Shown: positions 33,478-48,163 of the stretch, one piece after another
Layout: every line of letters begins with the position of its first letter
Position numbering within the stretch: the first letter of the stretch is position 1
NCBI RefSeq assembly: GCF_019703515.2
Contig: NC_059346.1
Location: 11,688,501-11,752,500 of the forward strand
Length of the DNA stretch: 64,000 nt
Direction: 5' to 3'
DNA from: Myxocyprinus asiaticus
Lineage: Eukaryota; Chordata; Actinopteri; Cypriniformes; Catostomidae
The notes under the pieces: generated by a model
What the model was told of the DNA's origin: nothing
Seen by the model: only the letters and a program-made list of their open reading frames with translations
Database searches by the model: none
Translations under genes and position numbers: made by a program

Positions 33478-34644
33478 ATCACAGGACTTAATGACTACAG
33501 ACCTGTCGCCCTGACGTCTGTGGTCATGAAGTCATTTGAGAGACTGGTGTTGGCCCATCTGAAGGACATCACTGGACCCTTTCTATACCCCCTTCAATTT
33601 GCTTATCAAGCAAACAGGTCTGTGGAGGATGCAGTCAACAAGGGATTGCATCATATCCTGCAACATCTGGACAGACCAGGGACATATGCAAGGATCCTTT
33701 TTGTGGAATTCGGTTCGGCTTTCAACACCATCATCCCAGCTATTCTCTGGACTAAATTACACCAACTCTCTGTTCCCACGTCTATCTGTCAGTGGATTAC
33801 CAGCTTTCTGACAGACAGGCAGCAGCTTGTGAGACAGGGGAAATTCACTTCCAGCACCTGTACAATCAGCACTGGTGCCCCCCAGGGATGTGTGCTCTCC
33901 CCACTACTCTTCTCCCTCTACACCAACGACTGCATCGCCAAGGACACCTCTGTCAAGCTTCTGAAGTTTGCAGACGACACCACTGTCATCGGCCTCATCC
34001 GAGATGACGATGAGTCTGCATATAGAAGGGAGGTTAAACAGCTGGCTGTCTGGTGCAGTCAAAACAACCTTGAGCTGAACACGCTCATAACGGTGGAGAT
34101 CATTGTGGACTTTAGGAAGAACCCCCCCAACACTGTCCCCCTCACCATTCTAAACAGCATTGTGGCAGCAGTGGAGTCATTCAGGTTCCTGGGTACTACC
34201 ATCTCACAGGACCTGAAGTGGGAGACCCACATTGACTCCATTGTGAAAAAGGCCCAGCAGAGGTTGTGCTTCCTTTTCCAGTTGAGGAAGTTCAACCTGC
34301 CACAGGCACTGCTGATACAGTTCTACTCAGCAGTCATTGAGTCTGTCCTCTGCATTTCTATAACTGTCTGGTTTGGTTCAGCTACGAAATCAGATATCAG
34401 AAGACTACAAAGGATAGTTCGGACTGCTGAGAGGATTATTGGTTGCCCCCTGCCCTCCCTTCAAGAACTATACACTTCCAGAGTGAGGAAAAAGGCTGGA
34501 AAAACCACTCTGGACCCCACTCACCCTGCCCACTACCTTTTTGAACTGTTGCCTTCTGGCCGACGCTTCAGAGCTCTGAGCACCAGAACCATCAGGTACA
34601 GGAACAGTTTTTTCCCCCAGGCTATCCATCTAATGAACAGTTAA
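33478..34644 (+). pseudogene. L2-type LINE reverse transcriptase, motif A Asp to Glu
   Basis: The longest intact frame of the element runs from just after a TAA to 34644. It covers DYRPVALTSVVMKSFERLVL, FAYQANRSVEDAV, a motif A written ILFVEFGSAFNTI, motif B TGAPQGCVLSPLL, motif C LKFADDTTVIG, then ESFRFLGTTISQDLKW and the C-terminal zinc-knuckle-less tail ending AIHLMNS. In related elements motif A has an aspartate where this copy has glutamate (codon 33706-33708), which should cripple catalysis. No ATG starts the frame: it is the 3' part of the larger ORF, so 33478 is a stop-defined edge. Confidence 0.8.
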
Positions 34645-34779
34645 AACTGCCCCTTTGAGCAATAGTTAATGTGCAATACACAGCTTAGTCTTTTTATATT
34701 ATCCAACACATACTACCTCTTCTGCCATTACATTCCCTTGCACTGTACATAAACGAATTGTATTTAGATTTGCACTACA

Positions 34780-35057
34780 AATGTGTATGTGTGTGTGTAT
34801 GTATGTATGTATGTACATGTATGTATATACATTCATATATGCACATATGTGTGTGTATATATATATATATGTATGTATATGTGCATGTGTGTGTATGTAT
34901 GTGTGTGTATATGTATGTATATATATGTATGTGTATGTATATATATATACATACATATTCACACATATACATATATATGTATGTGTGTATGTCTATATAT
35001 GTATGTGTGTGTATGTATGTGTGTGTATATGTATGTATATATATATGTATGTGTATG

Positions 35058-35154
<97 letters not shown>

Positions 35155-35195
35155 GTGTGTATATGTATGTATATAAATATATATATATATATACT
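34780..35195. repeat. Compound TG/TA/TATG microsatellite
   Basis: Alternating TGTA, TG and TA tracts about 415 bases long in the LINE 3' untranslated region. They give long meaningless open frames on both strands. Confidence 0.95.
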
Positions 35196-35363
35196 GTATA
35201 TTGTCTATTGTGTATTCTATATATACTTTTCTTTTCAATATTTATCTATTTTTTATTCAATTTAAATTATTTTTTTTAAAGTCTTGTTGCTGTTTTTGTA
35301 ATGTTGTGTACTGGAAGCTCCTGTCACTAAGACAACTTGTATGTGTAAACATACTTGGCAATA

Positions 35364-35395
35364 AAGCTCATTCTGATTCTGATTCTGATTCTGAT
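35364..35395 (+). repeat. LINE 3' end: AATAAA plus (TTCTGA)n
   Basis: CAATAAAGCTCATTCTGATT is followed by several TTCTGA units. It marks the end of the LINE. Confidence 0.8.
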
Positions 35396-36629
35396 ACTGT
35401 ATATACATACAATATAAAAAGTTTGGACACACTTCACTATGTTCACACAGCAGTTTTTAATTACCATCGAAGCTCAAGAATGTATAATATTACCTATGAG
35501 CAAAACACCATAAAATCAAATGAAAGAAAAGTTATCTCTAATTATTTCAGATTTGACTGGCTCACACTGAAAAAACTTTGGGAAATAAATCAGATACGTA
35601 TATGATTTATTTCCACACATGAATGTGGCCCAGATCGGATTTGAAAATCAAAGCACATTTGGCTGTTCCCGCTGTCATCAAATTAATAGATCTGTGTCAC
35701 ATGTAAGTGAATTTATTTTTATTTGGGCCACATTCAGCTGCGGTGTGAATGGTCTTACTCAATCTTTATTATTACTGTTTTCCAGATTTTTTAATAATGG
35801 TAAAGGCATTCTGCAATTGCCTAAAGTATTGTATTGCTCTAGAAAGGTAGATAATTTTCTAGCAGGCATAAAAAAAACTGAATAAAGGCTGAGCATAATT
35901 ATAAATTATTTATTTTTCCCATCTCTACTTCCCTGGTAATTTATTATTCAATTTAACACTCTCTACAACAGGGATCTGTTTTAATAAAAATCTTAAAAAT
36001 CAAAAATTACAGAACTTTTAATGTTTGTCACAATGCGGGCCAGTTTACTTATTTTATTCTCAAAACATCCCATTTACGCGCTGAAAGGGTCATGATTCAG
36101 TAGTTTGTCCGCCAGTGGTTTGGCTTTCCATTCAGCACACAACTGAATAAAACAGGCTGGATGACTATAATAAATGATTACTGCAAGTGTTAAAATACTT
36201 GTGTGAGAGACTTCAACATTTCTAAATTGCACAAATAAAAAAATACACATTCGTCTCTCGCTTGCTTTTGCTTGAGTGCCAATGATGCTCTTTGTTTATA
36301 TTTTATAAGCACCAAACAGCACAAGAATGGATACACAGTATCACACTTGTCCTTGAGCAAAAAAATATCGCACTAGAGATCGCTAAGTTTGTTCAAAGGG
36401 GAAAGCGAGAGATAGAAAGAGGGCACTCCCATGCACGGTTGCCAGATTGTACAAAATATGTATAACATTAGCCAGAATATTTCCAATTTGCGCAAGTATA
36501 AATCTCTAACTGGGGGGGTTTGTATCTCATATCTGGCAACCCTGAGCATGTTAAACATTTGTGGAGGTGTGTTAGATCCCAATGCAAGATAACTGAAATA
36601 TCCAATGAAAAAAAAGCTTTAAGAATGGA
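35396..36629. other. No gene seen
   Basis: AT-rich sequence. 35404-35440 (AAAAAGTTTGGACACACTTC) resembles a Tc1/mariner end but has no partner. Confidence 0.4.
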
Positions 36630-36700
36630 TGAGCCGCGGGCCAGATTAAACCATGTGGCGGGCCGTATCCGGCCTGTGGGCCGTAAATTGCCCATGTCTG
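36630..36700. mobile_element. hAT-like right end (CAGACATGGGCAATTTACGG inverted)
   Basis: The segment is GC-richer than its surroundings. It ends GGGCCGTAAATTGCCCATGTCTG and has GGCGGGCC/GGCCTG motifs typical of one hAT terminal family. No left end was found. Confidence 0.5.
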
Positions 36701-36702
36701 AT

Positions 36703-37280
36703 TTAAAGGATTATTCTGGGTGCAATACAAGTTAAGCTCAATCGACAGCATTTGTGGCTCTCGATTTGTGTTGGTTACCACAAAAATTAGTTTTGGCCTG
36801 CCCCCCATTTTCAAAAAGGCACACACCTGGGTTAAAGTGAGGCAGTAAAATAGAAGTGAATGGGGCCAATCCATTAACATTAAAATACTTACTTTCTCAG
36901 AAGTAAAACCACAAGACATAAACAATATGCATATTAATCACTTATTAACCTTTTCGCAAAGTTATAATACATTTTACAACTTTGCTGCCATGATGACGTA
37001 ATGCCGTAAACCCTAAAACTCTAAATCGGCTGTAAAATTGACAATTTAAACAACTTTACAGCTCAAATAATACACAAGTTTTAACAGAAGAATTAATGCT
37101 AGTGCTTTTATAAAATTATACGCTTCACATTTATGCCTTTAACAGCCTTTAGAATCCATTGTAAGTGCCTCAATTTTTGCTTTTTTAAAAGATAGGGAAA
37201 TTATTTTTTGTGGTAAATCAACAGTATGCCACAAATGCCAGTTGAGCTTAACTTGTATTGAACACAGAATATTCCTTTAA
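36703..37280. mobile_element. TTAA-flanked MITE, full copy
   Basis: The ends are TTAAAGGATTATTCTGGGTG and, inverted, TTAAAGGAATATTCTGTGTT. Both continue into CAATACAAGTTAAGCTCAA and a GCATTTGTGGC block. The length is 578 bp with no protein. The same family occurs at 23226-23297 and 43342-43836. Confidence 0.8.
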
Positions 37281-38154
37281 GCATAAGCCTTTAGATCAAA
37301 AGGTATAAAAGATCATGAGAAACATATATTCAGTCAGGTATATATTTGTAGTGCAACTGAAATAATTGCAAACGCTTTAAGAACCTTAGTATACTGGTCA
37401 GCCTACTTCTTTTTTGAGCAATTTATGGTTTACACTAACAAATTTATTTATTTATTTTTGTTAGAAAGAAAAGACTAGTGGAGACTGTGGTCTGTGAGCA
37501 CCCCTAAAAACAACATTCTCTATGTGTCTCAGAGAAATTAAATATAGTTAATTCTAAAAGAAAATGGAAATGCAGCTTGCATGGGTATTAAAAGATATCT
37601 AAAGTTGTGCATACATTTTAGATGCTTTCAAAATGACAAAATGACACCCTCAAGTCTCTATGATCTTCTAGTCTCTAGATATGGCTCATGTCACTTACAA
37701 TATACTGTAAGTCTATGTGGTATTTTTAGCCTGTTTTCACCAGGTGAAAATTAGTAAGTCCAGTTGCTTAGAAAAGTAATATCACACCTCTTCTCACCAA
37801 GCTGCACAATTTGAGGTATGTCTGTCAGGTACAAGTAACGTGCCAAAAGTTTAATACTTAAGGTTAGGCATTTTTTAAAACCCCTTACCCCAAGTATTGG
37901 CAAGAGTAATTATGACATTCGTCTTAGCAAGCACCACTATTTAAGTATTTATTACAGTATTTGTCCCATGGTAATAAGTCAAATGCCATGTCAAGAACAA
38001 CCCTCACACTTAAAATTAAAAAATGGAACCCCCAAGAATAAAATTCAAATGCACCCCACCTCTACAATTCCAGGTAAAAACATTTTTTAAGTCTGCTCTT
38101 TCGGTTTCAATGTGTGCAAATATGTACTGGTGACTCATTCGCTTAGAACTTAGA
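37281..38154. other. No gene seen
   Basis: No supported feature. Confidence 0.4.
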
Positions 38155-38277
38155 TTAACCCTTCCTTGGTCTTTCGGGTCATTTTGACCCATTTTTAAAT
38201 GAGATATTACATGAGATACCATTTTTAAAATGGTTCTAAATAGGTCCGAAAGTTCCGCATGGCCAAGGAAGGGTTAA
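38155..38277. mobile_element. Short MITE (TTAACCCTTCCTTGG ends)
   Basis: A 123-bp element: TTAACCCTTCCTTGGTCTTT on the left is inverted on the right as CCAAGGAAGGGTTAA. Single-strand folding would give a near-complete hairpin. Confidence 0.75.
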
Positions 38278-39306
38278 GCCGAGCTTTACATTTTTAAGAA
38301 TGGGTGAGCTTTACTTTGGAACACTGTCTGAGCAGGTGGTCACCATGTTGTGATTCATACCATCGTTCCTGTGCATGTGAGTTAATTAGCCATCATTACC
38401 CCATCTCCTGCTTCCTGTGTGAGTGCTTCTGTCCTGTGCTATTAACATCTCTAATAGTGCTGTCACTGTGACTCATGCCTATCAATCTGACAGTTGGCTT
38501 GGTCGCACTGCCGCGTTACGATAACAAACGCCGATGCAATGTCACTGATCCACACAGATATTCAACAAGAAGGCAAAATTCGTTAGATGAGTGCAAATAA
38601 ACACCCACATAAAGGGAGAATTCCGATTTGATGGGCTCTTTAAACATACATAGGGGAACATTAACGCTGAAAAAAGTACACATACTAGATTTTAGCATTA
38701 AAACTCGATAGATTCATTGGATCAGTCTTCGATACCCCCTTTTAACTCTCATAAACACACACACACACACAAACACAGAGTTCACAGTTTTATGAACCAT
38801 GGCTCTTTCACTTTGATTTAGTGGATTAAAGAACTTTTAGATCAAGGAAAGCACACACACACACAAACTTGTTTTTATATCATTGTGGGGACTCTCCATA
38901 GACTTCCATGCATTTTATGGATTTTATACAGATCTAAAGATAATTTCTATCCCCTAACCCTAACCCTCACAGAAACCTTTTTGCATTTTCAAAAAAACAT
39001 TGTTTAGTATAAACATGTACACACACAGACACACACACACAAACTCTATATCTCCTGAAGACATTGCTTGAGATATTGAAAGGAACACTCCCAAAGACCC
39101 ACACACAATCCTCTAAAATCTCCAATACTCCCCTTTATGTGATGTCTGAAAGGGTCTCTCAGCTCTCTCTCCCACACACACACACACACACACACACGAT
39201 CAGACACACAACCTTTAAACTGCTTTCATCTGAAAGCTCTCCAGACACCTCTAGACTCAATCAGCAGTGGTAATGGAACGGTGGCCTTTATATCCTGACT
39301 TCAGCT

Positions 39307-39381
<75 letters not shown>

Positions 39382-40848
39382 AAGAGAGAGATCAGAGAAC
39401 ATCCTAATCATTTTCATATTATGATCTAGAAATGTGATATAACCGAGACACACACACACAGTGCTGGATCATTTCTATACTGTAGGTGAACACTTCCAAG
39501 GAATTCTCCTTTCATGGCTACAACTTGTTTGTAGGAAACCCTCTATTGTTGCACAAGTCATCTATTAACTCACATGATTTATTAATTATAACCAGGATCT
39601 ACAAGAGCACAAACAAAATTAGTTTACTTTGCTTAAAGGTGAACTGTGTAATTTCTGTACCACTAAAGCCACCAAAATTTCAAAAATAAAGATGGTTTTC
39701 AAACAGGCTTTCCCATCTTTCATTGGCCGGGTAAAAACAGATATGACAGATATTCACTCAAAAATGAAATTGATGTCATCATTTACTCACCCTTGTGTTG
39801 ATCCAAACCTGCATGACTTTCTTTTTTCCATGTAACACTAAAGGAGAAATTCTGAACATCTTGTTTCATGTTATTACCAAGACATGGGACTGGCGCTTTC
39901 TAGCTTAAAACAAACAAACAAACAAACTGTATTAAAGTATTAAAGTAGCCTGTACGACTCATGGACTATGTTCAAAATCTTCTGAAGCCACAATAGCTTT
40001 GTGTGAGAAACAGCTAAAAATGTAAACCGTTATTTATCGAAAATCTTTACATCCACAATAGCAAGTTCATGAGAGAAATAGCGATGTCCAATTTGTGAAT
40101 GAATCATTTCTGTGAGCCAAATCTTTTCAATGAATTGGTAAATTCGGTTCATAAAAACAAGAGAGTTTTGTTCAAGTTACTGACTCAATGATCCAGTCGA
40201 AGCAGGTTAACAGCTCACTGGGGGTGAATATTATCAGTAAATTACAACTTTCATTTCAGTCTGTTCCTCACATGAAGCTATAGTATTTTGACAGTGGGGA
40301 CTAGTTCTTTCAATTAGTCAAACTCCCACTTAGACTTTGGGAAACATTTAATGTTACTTGAATTAGTGCTATTTTAGTGCATTTCTGTCTTTATACTGTG
40401 GAAAATTTTAATAAAACATAATATTGTGATATACTGTATTTTTTGTTTCGTTTCCAAAAAAAGGCACTAAATACATTTTGACTAGAAAAGAAGAATAGAG
40501 TAAAATTTCAAAATCTGGGATTAACGCGATTAACTATGAAAAATTATGTGATTAATCGTGATTAAAAAATGTCATCGAATGACAGCACTAATAAAAAAAT
40601 TAATTCAAAACATCTCGTTTTGTGTCCCACGGAGGAAAGAAAGTCAAATGGGTTTGGAATGACATCGGTATGAGGAAATCGTTAATTTTCAGTTTTGGGT
40701 GAACTAACCTGTTTAGGGAATAATATGTCTGTTGTTTTCATCGTGTGCTGAATTATTATTTTACACAATTTTGAATATTGATAAAAGAGTTACATAATCA
40801 AAAAAAGGGCCAAATCTTAATCTCACAGCCCAAAACATCACATACCAT
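38278..40848. other. Microsatellite-rich non-coding block
   Basis: Contains (CA)n tracts (38755-38770, 38852-38865, 39174-39197), (GA)n at 39312-39391, a dispersed repeat with CCCTAACCCTAACCC near 38950, and parts of the ACTCACCC element family (39739-39900 and 40595-40712). No coding frame is supported. Confidence 0.5.
39312..39391. repeat. (GA)n microsatellite, interrupted twice by CA
   Basis: GA units with two CAAGAG interruptions. Confidence 0.95.
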
Positions 40849-41107
40849 TTGTTAACATTAGTAAACATGAACTAACCATGAACAACACTTTTACTGCATT
40901 TATTAATCTTTGTTTGTGTTAATTTCAACATATAGTAATACATTTTTTAAATCAAAAGTTGTATGTGTTAACATTAGTTAATGCACTATAAACTAACATT
41001 AACAAAGATTAATAAATGCTGTAAAACTATATTGTTCATTGTTGATTCATGATACCTAATGCATTAGCTAATTTTAATGAATGGAACCTTACTGTAAAGT
41101 TTTACCC
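40849..41107. mobile_element. Second copy of the TTAACATTAGTTAA-rich MITE
   Basis: It shares long stretches with 13860-14121, including TAGTAATACATTTTTTAAAT and the right end AACCTTACTGTAAAGTTTTAC. The left terminus is decayed. Confidence 0.7.
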
Positions 41108-43341
<2,234 letters not shown>

Positions 43342-43836
43342 AAAGGAATATTCCGGGTTCAATACAAGTTAAGCTCAATTGACAGCATTTGTGGCCTAAT
43401 ACTGATTACCACAAAAATGTATGTTGTCTTGCCCATCCCTTATTTAAAAAAAAAAAAAAAAAATCTTGGTTCAAGTCAGGCACTTACAATGGACATGAAT
43501 GGGGGCCAATCCGTTAACATTAAAATACTCACTATTTCAAAAGTACAGCCACAAGACAAACAATGTTTGTGTTAACATGACTTTAGTGTGATAAAATCAC
43601 TTCCTAACCATTTCTGTGTAAAGTTATAGCCAATTTTACAACTTCATTGCCATGACGATGTAATGTCAACAAACCCTAAACCCTAAAATGACTGTACAAA
43701 TGATGATTTAAAAAAAAAAAAAAAAAAATGTACAGCTCAAATAATAACAGAGGAATTTATGTGTGTTTTTATCAAATTATAAGCTTCACATTTCTGCCTA
43801 AACCCTCCAAAAATTGAACCTGGAATTTTCCTTTAA
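43342..43836. mobile_element. TTAA-family MITE, second full copy
   Basis: The left end AAAGGAATATTCCGGGTTCA is inverted at the right as TGAACCTGGAATTTTCCTTTAA-like sequence. It is the same family as 36703-37280. Two A-runs (43443-43462, 43710-43728) interrupt it. Confidence 0.75.
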
Positions 43837-44261
43837 GTGTTCAAATATTTTTTTGGCCCATTGTATAGACAATCATGGCTACAAGGCTAGTTCAGTTAAA
43901 CCTAGTGTTTAGAGAAACCAAGCTTTTTTCTAAATCTTTACTAAAATGTACTGCATATAAGATGCAGTAATAATCATCACAATTGCCATTCAATATCTGC
44001 TTTAACACAATATGCAAACATCAGATGATCCTCATCTGTTCTCATTTAAACAAGTTATAAATACACAAGACTGATGACACTCCATTTGATGTGTACAGTA
44101 TTGTAGTTACAGTATTATATGTGCATACCATATCTTTAGTATCTGAGACTTGACAGTCATAACTATCAGAAATAAATGCATGAATACACATCTTGCCATC
44201 TAGGAAAATGACTTGCAATTTATTACAGTAATTATGTCATATGTTAGGTGATTACTACATC
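43837..44261. other. No gene seen
   Basis: No supported feature. Confidence 0.4.
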
Positions 44262-44263
44262 TA

Positions 44264-44465
44264 CAGGTGCATCTCAATAAATTAGAATGTCGTGGAAAAG
44301 TTCATTTATTTCAGTAATTCAACTCAAATTGTGAAACTCGTGTATTAAATAAATTCAATGCACACAGACTGAAGTAGTTTAAGTCTTTGGTTCTTTTAAT
44401 TGTGATGATTTTGGCTCACATTTAACAAAAACCCACCAATTCACTATCTCAAAAAATTAGAATAT
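44264..44465 (+). repeat. Tc1-like left terminal inverted repeat (IR/DR)
   Basis: The outer direct repeat begins at 44270 (ATCTCAATAAATTAGAATG) and the inner one at about 44446 (ATCTCAAAAAATTAGAATA). Confidence 0.9.
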
Positions 44466-44526
44466 GGTGACATGCCAATCAGCTAATCAACTCAAAACAC
44501 CTGCAAAGGTTTCCTGAGCCTTCAAA

Positions 44527-45560
44527 ATGGTCTCTCAGTTTGGTTCACTAGGCTACACAATCATGGAGAAGACTGCTGATCTGACAGTTGTCCAGAAGAC
44601 ATTCATTGACACCCTTCACAAGGAGGGTAAGCCACAAACATTCATTGCCAAAGAAGCTGGCTGTTCATAGAGTGCTGTATCCAAGCATGTTAACAGAAAG
44701 TTGAGTGGAAGGAAAAAGTGTGGAAGAAAAAGATGCACAACCAACCGAGAGAACCGCAGCCTTATGATTGTCAAGCAAAATCGATTCAAGAATTTGGGTG
44801 AACTTCACAAGGAATGGACTGAGGCTGGGGTCAAGGCATCAAGAGCCACCACACACAGACGTGTCAAGGAATTTGGCTACAATTGTCGTATTCCTCTTGT
44901 TAAGCCACTCCTGAACCACAGACAACGTCAGAGGCATCTTACCTGGGCTAAGGAGAAGAAGAACTGGACTGTTGCCCAGTGTTCCAAAGTCCTCTTTTCA
45001 GATGAGAGCAAGTTTCGTATTTCATTTGGAAACCAAGGTCCTAGAGTCTGGAGAAAGGGTGGAGAAGCTCATAGCCCAAGTTGCTTGAAGTCCAGTGTTA
45101 AGTTTCCACAGTCTGTGATGATTTGGGGTGCAATGTCATCTGCTGGTGTTGGTCCATTGTGTTTTTTGAAAACCAAAGTCACTGCACCCGTTTACCAAGA
45201 CATTTTGGAGCACTTCATGCTTCCTTCTGCTGACCAGCTTTTTAAAGATGCTGATTTCATTTTCCAGCAGGATTTGGCACTTGCCCACACTGCCAAAAGC
45301 ACCAAAAGTTGGTTAAATGACCATGGTGTTGGTGTGCTTGACTGGCCAGCAAACTCACCAGACCTGAACCCCATAGAGAATCTATGGGGTATTGTCAAGA
45401 GGAAAATGAGAAACAAGAGACCAATGCAGATGAGCTGAAGGCCACTGTCAAAGAAACCTGGGCTTCCATACCACCTCAGCAGTGCCACAAACTGATCACC
45501 TCCATGCCACGCCGAATTGAGGCAGTAATTAAAGCAAAAGGAGCCCCTACCAAGTATTGA
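44527..45560 (+). pseudogene. Tc1-like DDE transposase, one nonsense and one frameshift
   Basis: ATG at 44527 or 44563 opens a frame with an N-terminal helix-turn-helix region (TFIAKEAGCS). It is interrupted by TAG at 44668-44670, where a glutamine codon fits. The frame resumes to 45438 with GRKKCGRKR (GRPR-like linker), VLFSDESKF (first Asp), FQQDLALAHTA (second Asp) and [11 protein letters not shown] (Glu at DD34E-like spacing). A base loss near 45420 shifts the last part, which reads ELKATVKETWASIPPQQCHK and PRRIEAVIKAKG in another frame to a TGA at 45558-45560. The reconstructed span would be about 340 residues, normal for Tc1. Few other changes suggest a fairly recent loss. Confidence 0.9.
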
Positions 45561-45643
45561 GTACATATACAGTAAATGAACATACTTTCCAGAAGGCCAA
45601 CAATTCACTAAAAATGTTTTTTTTTTTTATTGGTCTTATGATG

Positions 45644-45844
45644 TATTCTAATTTTTTGAGATAGTGAATTGGTGGGTTTTTGTTAAATGTGAGCCAAAAT
45701 CATCACAATTAAAAGAACCAAAGACTTAAACTACTTCAGTCTGTGTGCATTGAATTTATTTAATACACGAGTTTCACAATTTGAGTTGAATTACTGAAAT
45801 AAATGAACTTTTCCACGACATTCTAATTTATTGAGATGCACCTG
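45644..45844 (-). repeat. Tc1-like right terminal inverted repeat (IR/DR)
   Basis: The near-exact inverse of the left repeat over about 200 bases, with the two direct-repeat cores at its inner and outer edges. Confidence 0.9.
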
Positions 45845-45846
45845 TA

Positions 45847-46737
45847 TTTTCTAGCTGTGGATCTATTCTCAGATTCAGTGCTGGTACACAGCCTTAGGTC
45901 AGGAATTAAAGCTGAACGGTGTAATTTCCATCACCAAATAGAATTGAAAAAATTATTATTATTTTCTATCAGGTTTTTCCGAACTCTCACGCCATCTGCC
46001 ATTGGTTGGAAAAACAGGTAGTCCCATCGCCATTGGTTCATTGGATCAATGTTGCTGTGTCGGGCTGGCTGGGATGCTCAAACATCAGGGGAATCAACCT
46101 ATAAATGGTTTATAGATGTCTCTGCATAGCAAGTTGGAGGAGGTATTTTAACACTGATTAAAAAAAAAAAATAATTACTTCAGCTTTTAGGACTGTCATT
46201 GAATGAAATTTTTACCAGTCTCAGAAAACATTGCAACACACACACTGCCCTCTTGTGGACTATTGCTGCTGACAGTGAGGGGGGAAAAACCCCCACCTCT
46301 CTTTGGAGTTGATCTGCATTAATTAAACTGCCCAGATTAATATTATATTTAAAAGATGTAAAGCTAATATAAATATATTCTACACTGCCAAGAAACAGAT
46401 TATTTTTGTACTTTCAGCCTTTCTTGAAATACTGCATATTATGAGCTCAGCAACTCAGTTCTTTTCAATTTTCAGTTGTTTGTCAAGAGACAGAACAACA
46501 GGTGAGCAGAGTGCTTTCTGATGCAAGTGAGTGCATCAGCAAGGGAAATTATGACTCATACATGGGATTGAAAGGTTATGCAGTTTTTTTGCTAATGAAG
46601 CCGAGAGTACAGCAAAAAGCTGAATGTCAATAGCTTCTCTTATGTCTTCCCATTTTATTTATGTTAAGAACAGAAAGCTCTGCACAGATGTGGTGACTGA
46701 AATCGAGGTAGCAAAGTGAGGAGGCCAAAGGCTGCCA
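45847..46737. other. No gene seen
   Basis: No supported feature. Confidence 0.4.
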
Positions 46738-47062
46738 TTAAAGCTGAAGTATGTAACTTTTACAGTGTTAAAATACTTTCTCCTATCCAACCCCTATAAG
46801 TAAGCCATTCATAGATTAATTTTCTCGAAAACTGTAAGCTCTGTGTCTCTGTGGCACTATAAAAATTCCTGCTTGTTTTGAGAGACCTGCTTACACCCCA
46901 CCTAATAACGTTACTCAACCAATGGCGTGAGTTGTGGCCGGGACTATCTGACTGTTTGAACAACAACAGACAAGGGGCATATTCGGAAATCTGTTTTGAA
47001 AACACTTATTTTTACAATTCCATTCAGTGGAGCTAGTGTCGCAGAATTTACATCAGCTTTAA
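46738..47062. mobile_element. TTAA-flanked MITE (TTAAAGCTGAAGTATGTAAC)
   Basis: The left end TTAAAGCTGAAGTATGTAAC is inverted at the right as TTTACATCAGCTTTAA, with 325 bp between. No protein. A similar left end (AAAGCTGAACGGTGTAATTT) is at 45908. Confidence 0.7.
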
Positions 47063-48158
47063 CATGTGTTGGATTACTTTTTACTGACAGATGTGCATTC
47101 TGACAACATGCTGTATATGGATGTGCCCGAAGCCGAATACCTTAGAAGGAAAGGGACGACTAATGACTTCACTAATGACGAATTCATCCGAATAATACAA
47201 AAAAATAGACTGATCATCCAATGAGCACAGGTATTAAGTGATATTTTAAATAAACATACCCAAAATTACAAAGCAATGAGGAGTCTGTGAAGCCAATATT
47301 ACTACAGTGTTAACCTTATGAATGAAAATGTGCATGGTGTGATTTCAAGTTCATCGGAGGGCCACGGTTTGACTCCGTTTCAGTCTCAGTTAATTGTGCG
47401 CATCTCATAAATCTAATCTTGTCAAGAGCAACATTAACTAAGATACTATATCATACACATTTTCTACTTCTTAAAATGTCTGTTAACACATTAACACAAA
47501 TTGTTGCACATAATTCACACGTAAGGATTCATAAACCAACCTGAGCGCGATGTTGAATTCCTGAAGTGATGATTTTATAGTGGAGCTCGTCTGTTCGTCT
47601 CTTAAAGCTGACCACATTTACATCCACATCACCAATTTAAGGTAATTGCATGGTTTAGCCTTTGTTCCAAAACAGTTTAAATGCTCCATAGAGGTTTAAG
47701 TACTTGTAAATCTATTCAGAATATTCCTGCACACTGAGGATTGCGGAGAAAACAAAACATGCGCATTTTTCCTGCTTTTCTCTTCTAGAAATTTATAAAG
47801 GCTCACTCTTGCTATTTATTCCACTGCATTCCGCTTATTCCGCACATGTAATTTAACTAAATAATTATGTCCTCCCCATTATGTTAAAACGTGCACACAA
47901 AATAAGCCTCAAGTGTAGCCTATCATAAAACTTATTTACATTTTCAGTGCTTTCACCTGTTTGTAGGCTTAATTATTTTTTTCTCATTTCTTTTAAGGTT
48001 TGTATTTGTATTTAATATTCGCTGCAAAATGTGTGCTTGACGTTTCACAATTGCTTGACACCTCATGCCTCCAGAATAACATTGTTATACTTGCACTCTG
48101 CACATAAACTTAAACATTGTTGGGCCTCATGTGCTCAGATAGGAGACAAAGGAGGGCC
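47063..48158. other. No gene seen
   Basis: No supported feature. Confidence 0.4.
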
Positions 48159-48163
48159 TATAC

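Larger units (their letters stand above)
31917..35395 (+). mobile_element. L2-type LINE retrotransposon, degenerate
   Basis: A non-LTR element with an apurinic-type endonuclease followed by a reverse transcriptase. It ends in CAATAAAGCTCATTCTGATT then repeated TTCTGA units, a tail style common for fish L2-clade LINEs. At least one frameshift and several in-frame stops break the open frame. A long TG/TA microsatellite (about 34780-35195) has grown in the 3' untranslated region. L2-clade assignment rests on the RT motif spellings and the tail; a close relative is possible. Confidence 0.8.
44264..45844 (+). mobile_element. Full-length Tc1-like transposon with 201-bp IR/DR termini
   Basis: A 1581-bp element starts CAGGTGCATCTCAATAAATT at 44264 and ends with its inverse at 45844, flanked by TA on both sides (44262-44263 and 45845-45846). 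The terminal repeats (44264-44465 and 45644-45844) are near identical. Each holds two copies of the core ATCTCAA-A/T-AAATTAGAAT, at the tip and at the inner edge, which is the IR/DR arrangement used for transposase binding. Inside is a single transposase gene with two disabling mutations. Confidence 0.95.

Noticed and set aside
34758..35279. Cys/Tyr/Val/Met-rich open frames on both strands
   Set aside because: They arise from the TG/TA microsatellite in the LINE 3' untranslated region.
38945..38965. CCCTAACCCTAACCC resembling vertebrate telomere repeat
   Set aside because: Only two or three units, within a dispersed repeat that recurs near 24775 and 42805; not an interstitial telomere array.
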